A stretch of 64,000 nucleotides of DNA. Source: M3007 sp964621185. GTDB lineage: Bacteria; Bacteroidota; Bacteroidia; Chitinophagales; Saprospiraceae. How positions within the stretch are numbered: position 1 is the stretch's first letter; the number at the start of each line of letters is the position of its first letter. This document shows positions 61,271 through 64,000 of the stretch, piece after piece. Under the pieces are notes generated by a model. It was not told the origin of the DNA and did no database searches. It saw nothing but the letters and a program-made list of their open reading frames with translations. The stretch lies in the NCBI GenBank assembly GCA_964621185.1, contig CAZULM010000032.1, positions 1-64,000 on the forward strand. The letters run 5' to 3'. Made by a program: the position numbers and the translations under genes.

Positions 61271-61813
61271 TCAGTTCCCCCGCGCTTTCAACTCCGCCAG
61301 CGCTTCTTCCATGATCTTCAAAACAGCGTCTAACTTTTCAAAGTCCTTGGCGGCATCTTCCGGCCTGGAGGGGTCGAAAGCATGGCGGTCGAAGGCCGCT
61401 AAGGTGTAGGCGAGGGCTTCGAAGCGGATCTCATCGGGCGTGGTGGCGTCGGCCAGCGGGTCGCGGCGCGGGGCTTCTTCGGCGGTAGCTGCCTGGGTGA
61501 TCTGGCCGCTGCTGGCCAATTTGCGGCGCTCAGCCTGGGCAGCGTGGGTAGCTAATTTCAAGTCGAGCTGGTTGATCTCGTTGCGCAGGCTCATCAGCAC
61601 GGCCGATTCGTACACGGCGATCTTGCCATTGTCTTTGGCCGCGAAGGCAGCTTTGAGGTTGGCAAGCTGCTGGGCGTAGTACTGTACTTCGGCAGTTTCT
61701 TGCCGCAGGAGCGTTTCTTCTGGTGAAATCTTGATTCTGTCGGGGTGCTCTTGGGCATTCAAAGCGTTGGCGCAGAGGCAAAAAAGAAGCAGTGGAATCA
61801 GGTTGCGTATCAT
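61271..61813 (-). CDS. Secreted hypothetical helical protein
   Basis: The 180-aa protein has a signal peptide (L-I-P-L-L-L-F-C-L-C-A-N-A-L-N-A-Q) and a helical, charged body (I-S-P-E-E-T-L-L-R-Q-E, R-N-E-I-N-Q-L-D-L-K-L). No family is recognised. The ATG at 61813 starts the signal; the longer frame to 61948 reads into repeat subtype C. A -7 box at 61946-61953 suggests that the repeat is part of its leader RNA. Confidence 0.7.
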   Translation of the reverse strand: MIRNLIPLLLFCLCANALNAQEHPDRIKISPEETLLRQETAEVQYYAQQLANLKAAFAAKDNGKIAVYESAVLMSLRNEINQLDLKLATHAAQAERRKLASSGQITQAATAEEAPRRDPLADATTPDEIRFEALAYTLAAFDRHAFDPSRPEDAAKDFEKLDAVLKIMEEALAELKARGN

Positions 61814-61826
61814 CGGAAATTGAGTT

Positions 61827-61928
61827 TTGACCAGGATTTTGGTGATTTGCGGATTTTCAGGATGGACCATGTTGATTATCAAGGAATTAATTTTCGATGA
61901 TTCCGCAAACCACTTTCTGCTGGATATT
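61827..61928 (+). repeat. 103-bp interspersed repeat, subtype C, copy 2
   Basis: Starting at TGACCAGGATTTTGGTG and ending CTGGATATT, it shares the GGTGATTTGCGGATTTT and GCAAACCACTTT segments with 37870-37971. Confidence 0.7.
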
Positions 61929-61945
61929 ATGAAAGAAGTAGGTGG

Positions 61946-61953
61946 CAAAAGTA
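61946..61953 (-). promoter_or_regulatory. -7 box of the 61813 gene
   Basis: On the minus strand TACTTTTG matches TAnnTTTG, 133 bases from the ATG at 61813, with the subtype C repeat between them. Confidence 0.45.
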
Positions 61954-62260
61954 CGGTATTGGGGTGGGATTGTGGGTGGTTGGGGGGGAGAAATTGTTGG
62001 GGAGGATTTAGCGTTTCTCACGACGGCACAACGACACGACGGGCACAGTTGCTTGGTTTTAATTGTGACTGTTTGCCGAGCATTTTGGGCATGGTGCCGT
62101 TCGCCTAATAGAACTAGGCTCTTTTTCTCCCGTTATTAGCGGGGCACCTTCGCACGCGGGGATGTTGTGAGAAATTTCCTCCAGACCCCAGCCTCCGAGC
62201 GTTTCAGGGTTCGAATGCTCCATTTTTCAACTTTGGTTCTCAATTTAAGGCTACAAGACG

Positions 62261-62268
62261 TAACTTTG
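62261..62268 (+). promoter_or_regulatory. -7 box of xisH
   Basis: TAACTTTG matches TAnnTTTG. It lies only 6 bases before the ATG at 62275, so the transcript would be nearly leaderless if this box is used. Confidence 0.5.
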
Positions 62269-62274
62269 CAAGGC

Positions 62275-62688
62275 ATGGCAAAAGATTTTTACCACGAAGT
62301 AGTCCGTGAGGCATTGGAATCGGATGGATGGAGGATCACCCATGATCCATTTCCGTTAAATTTCGGCAATATCGGGTATGAAGTTGATCTGGGGGCAGAG
62401 CGATTGATTGCAGCCGAAAAAAACCTCGAAAAGATTGCGGTCGAAGTTAAAAGTTTTGTTGGCCCTTCCGATGTAAATGAGTTTCACCGGGCGATGGGCC
62501 AGTTCAATGACTATTATGTAGTACTGGAAGAGATCGAGCCAGACCGGCTGCTATTTCTGGCCATTCCAGAGGAAGTTTGGATTGGCTTTTTTCAAGAAAA
62601 GGCAATTCAAAAGGCTGTAGCGCGAATCGGGGCAAAAATCATTGTTTACAGTCCTGTCGAAAAGACTATTAAACTATGGAAAAAATAA
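62275..62688 (+). CDS. xisH: XisH family protein
   Basis: XisH and XisI are named for excision of the fdxN element in cyanobacteria, but stand-alone pairs are widespread and XisH has a restriction-endonuclease-like fold. The 137-aa product starts A-K-D-F-Y-H-E-V-V and has a plausible PD-(D/E)xK set: Asp38 (G-Y-E-V-D-L), Glu57 and Lys59 (A-V-E-V-K-S-F). It overlaps xisI by 13 bases. ATG 62275 is preferred to the 62167 opening because of the family N-terminus. Confidence 0.92.
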   Translation: MAKDFYHEVVREALESDGWRITHDPFPLNFGNIGYEVDLGAERLIAAEKNLEKIAVEVKSFVGPSDVNEFHRAMGQFNDYYVVLEEIEPDRLLFLAIPEEVWIGFFQEKAIQKAVARIGAKIIVYSPVEKTIKLWKK

Positions 62689-63014
62689 ATAAATATCAAG
62701 ATATTATTGTTGGCATTCTGGAAGAATATGCCAAAATAAGGCCGGCAAACCTGCCAGACGTGGAAAACTACGTGATCGCTGACCGCGAGCACAATCATTT
62801 TCAGCTCTTGCGCATAGGCTGGCAGGGGCCGCAGTACGTATTTTCAGTAGTTTTCCATTTTGAGATAAAAAATGGCAAAATCTGGTTCCAACGCAATACC
62901 ACCGAGCTGGAAATTGTGGATGTACTCATGGAGCGCGGCGTTCCCCGCGAGGATATTGTGCTGGGCTTCCGCCCGCCTTATGCGCGGCCTTATACGGGGT
63001 TCGCGGCGGCTTGA
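62676..63014 (+). CDS. xisI: XisI family protein
   Basis: XisI is the partner of XisH, and the 112-aa product matches the family pattern: K-Y-Q-D-I-I-V-G-I-L-E-E-Y-A, then Y-V-I-A-D-R-E-H-N-H-F-Q-L and G-V-P-R-E-D-I-V-L-G-F-R-P-P. The 13-base overlap with xisH shows translation coupling. No recombinase or excision site is nearby, so excision control is unlikely here; a nuclease/partner pair is an alternative. Confidence 0.92.
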   Translation: MEKINKYQDIIVGILEEYAKIRPANLPDVENYVIADREHNHFQLLRIGWQGPQYVFSVVFHFEIKNGKIWFQRNTTELEIVDVLMERGVPREDIVLGFRPPYARPYTGFAAA

Positions 63015-63034
63015 AAAACTGGGATGCGCTAAGT

Positions 63035-63793
63035 TTAGGTGTGTGAAATTACTCCGACCTTAGGACAAAATTCATTTAAGATACAATTGGTACAGTTTGG
63101 AATTTTTTTAGCAAAACAAACATTCCTACCGATCTCAAACATCGGGAAATCAAGTATTCCAGGGTAACCGGGTGAAATCTCCCTTGCTTTATACATCATA
63201 GCTTCTTTTTTTTCATTAGGTCTAACTAATCCTGTTCTCTTAAAAACACGCATTACATGGGTATCTGGTGATATGTCTATACAAGTTTTATCCTTCACAG
63301 ATATCTTGTAATCACGAGTCAGTATATTCGCTGCCATGGTTGCTATTTTCACGCCGACACCTTCAAATTCTAAAAACCTTCGGACAAGTAATGAGCTGCT
63401 TGGATTGCGGTTCCAGATTTTACTCGCATCGCCATCGTAATGATGCGCTATTCTTTGAATACCTCTATAATATTGTTTTGCAGTGTCATTATTATAGAAG
63501 TGGAGCTTGCCAGCGCTAAAAATTGAAATCAAATCACTCTCAGATAGCTGAGAAAAGTCTTCAAACTTTAACGATTGGATTTTTTGTGCAACCGCTATTG
63601 GAATCTTCCATGCTCTTTCAGCACCAATTTTTTTATCACCAATACAGCCCAATACGAAAATGTGGGGATATTTATTTACGTCTTTAAAGGCCTCTTCAAA
63701 CATCTTCTCTCCGGTTAGTGCAGTTTGATGAATACCTTGAGATTTAGTTGAATTTCCTTGTTGAAGCAATAATTCAATTAGTTGACTTTCCAT
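63035..63793 (-). CDS. Endonuclease III-like HhH-GPD protein with Fe-S cluster
   Basis: The 252-aa protein has a helix-hairpin-helix G-V-G-V-K-I-A motif. It also has Asp residues in the H-V-M-R-V-F region (D-I-S-P-D-T-H-V-M-R) and a C-terminal 4Fe-4S ligand set C-x7-C-x2-C-x5-C (C-F-A-K-K-I-P-N-C-T-N-C). It is related to base-excision glycosylases such as endonuclease III, but the spacing of the first two cysteines is 7 instead of 6. The start is ATG 63793, not the TTG at 63802. The gene is AT-rich compared with the core, suggesting transfer. Confidence 0.87.
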   Translation of the reverse strand: MESQLIELLLQQGNSTKSQGIHQTALTGEKMFEEAFKDVNKYPHIFVLGCIGDKKIGAERAWKIPIAVAQKIQSLKFEDFSQLSESDLISIFSAGKLHFYNNDTAKQYYRGIQRIAHHYDGDASKIWNRNPSSSLLVRRFLEFEGVGVKIATMAANILTRDYKISVKDKTCIDISPDTHVMRVFKRTGLVRPNEKKEAMMYKAREISPGYPGILDFPMFEIGRNVCFAKKIPNCTNCILNEFCPKVGVISHT

Positions 63794-63905
63794 GAGATGC
63801 AAGAATTCTAATTTGGTCTATAGATTTTATGTAATTGATTAGCGCTAAGATCGCCATCTTTTTTCCATTTTTTTCTAAAAAGATATGAATCAACAAAACA
63901 ACACG

Positions 63906-63913
63906 TAAATTTG
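63906..63913 (+). promoter_or_regulatory. -7 box at window end
   Basis: TAAATTTG matches TAnnTTTG, 3 bases before the first possible ATG at 63917 and 33 before the next Met codon. The later Met (63947) may therefore be the true start. Confidence 0.4.
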
Positions 63914-63916
63914 GAG

Positions 63917-64000
63917 ATGCAAATTCCGCGACAGACATTGGAAAAGATGAGCAAGGCTGAGTTGATAGCTCTGGTCATAGCCCAGGGTGAGCAGCTAAGG
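63917..64000 (+). CDS. IS66-like transposase, N-terminal part (cut by window end)
   Basis: The 28 codons in the window read M-Q-I-P-R-Q-T-L-E-K-M-S-K-A-E-L-I-A-L-V, then I-A-Q-G-E-Q-L-R. The S-K-A-E-L-I-A-L-V-x-A-Q-x-E-Q-(I/L) part is the usual opening of IS66 family transposases. The rest is outside. Terminal repeats of an element were not identified, so the left end is unknown. Confidence is limited by length. Confidence 0.55.
   Translation, partial: MQIPRQTLEKMSKAELIALVIAQGEQLR

Larger units (their letters stand above)
61814..62274. other. Intergenic region between the secreted protein gene and xisH
   Basis: The 461 bases contain repeat subtype C (61827-61928), the -7 boxes of the two divergent genes and otherwise nothing recognised. 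A T-arm-like GGGTTCGAAT at 62208 is not part of a tRNA. Confidence 0.6.

Noticed and set aside
62200..62225. T-arm-like word GGGTTCGAAT suggesting a tRNA
   Set aside because: The bases on either side (CAGGG and GCTCC) do not pair as a T stem and no acceptor or anticodon arms can be drawn around it.
62275..63014. Excision of a DNA element controlled by xisH-xisI
   Set aside because: No recombinase or element ends are near; stand-alone pairs are common in many genomes.

Overview
The window looks like a chromosomal piece of a Bacteroidota bacterium, most likely from the Saprospiria (Haliscomenobacter/Lewinella-like). The signs are Bacteroidota -7 promoter boxes (TAnnTTTG) ahead of many genes, lipoproteins and a secreted protease with a type IX secretion sorting tail, a TonB/MORN-type protein, an Na+-NQR operon followed by apbE, and no SD-rich leaders. 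Most of it is GC-rich (housekeeping). AT-richer islands hold accessory genes: a toxin-antitoxin pair near 21.5-22.1 kb, the secreted and WD40 genes at 36.4-42.3 kb, and the xisHI, glycosylase and transposase end after 62.2 kb.

Layout. 1-4 kb: a prolyl oligopeptidase cut by the window edge, a secreted coiled-coil protein and murB. 4.5-13.7 kb: a sodium bioenergetics block made of nqrABCDEF, apbE, a small convergent NqrM-like assembly factor not previously obvious (11428-11634), a CBS protein and an NhaD-type Na+/H+ antiporter. 13.7-18.5 kb: a methyltransferase, PcrB/GGGP synthase, a TlpA-like protein, FluC/CrcB, and rplU-rpmA in which L27 carries a C-terminal helix-hairpin-helix domain. 18.6-25.4 kb: a vWA-like secreted protein, a DUF2235 hydrolase, a PIN toxin-antitoxin pair, thrS and a TonB-domain protein. 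25.4-30.8 kb: a metzincin protease, a fibre-like protein and a beta-lactamase-fold hydrolase with five tandem beta repeats.

31-51 kb is the most unusual part. Two related operons each carry an uncharacterised adaptor and a membrane-anchored nSTAND ATPase. In the first, a secreted triple-repeat protein and a CHAT caspase-like protease precede the adaptor and an nSTAND-FGE-fold protein. In the second, the adaptor and nSTAND-TM protein are followed by a separately secreted 20-21-blade WD40 protein. The CHAT protease ends in a short module (coiled coil plus K-I-Y-N-I motif) that recurs near the N-terminus of both adaptors. My reading is a transmembrane death or defence switch: periplasmic sensor, cytoplasmic STAND, adaptor, protease. 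A TPR histidine kinase/LuxR regulator operon and a caspase-family (C14) protein lie next to it.

51-64 kb: an esterase, cmk, a glycosyltransferase, an ECF sigma factor, moeA, moaA, a TPR adenylate cyclase, a DUF1015 protein with a sugar-kinase-like phosphotransferase, xisH-xisI, an endonuclease III-like gene and the start of an IS66-like transposase.

Interspersed are seven copies of a roughly 103-bp intergenic repeat family, a 207-bp MITE-like element with a half copy next to moeA, GAAACCC-type inverted repeats, and several hairpins that probably act as terminators. I saw no tRNA, rRNA or CRISPR array.
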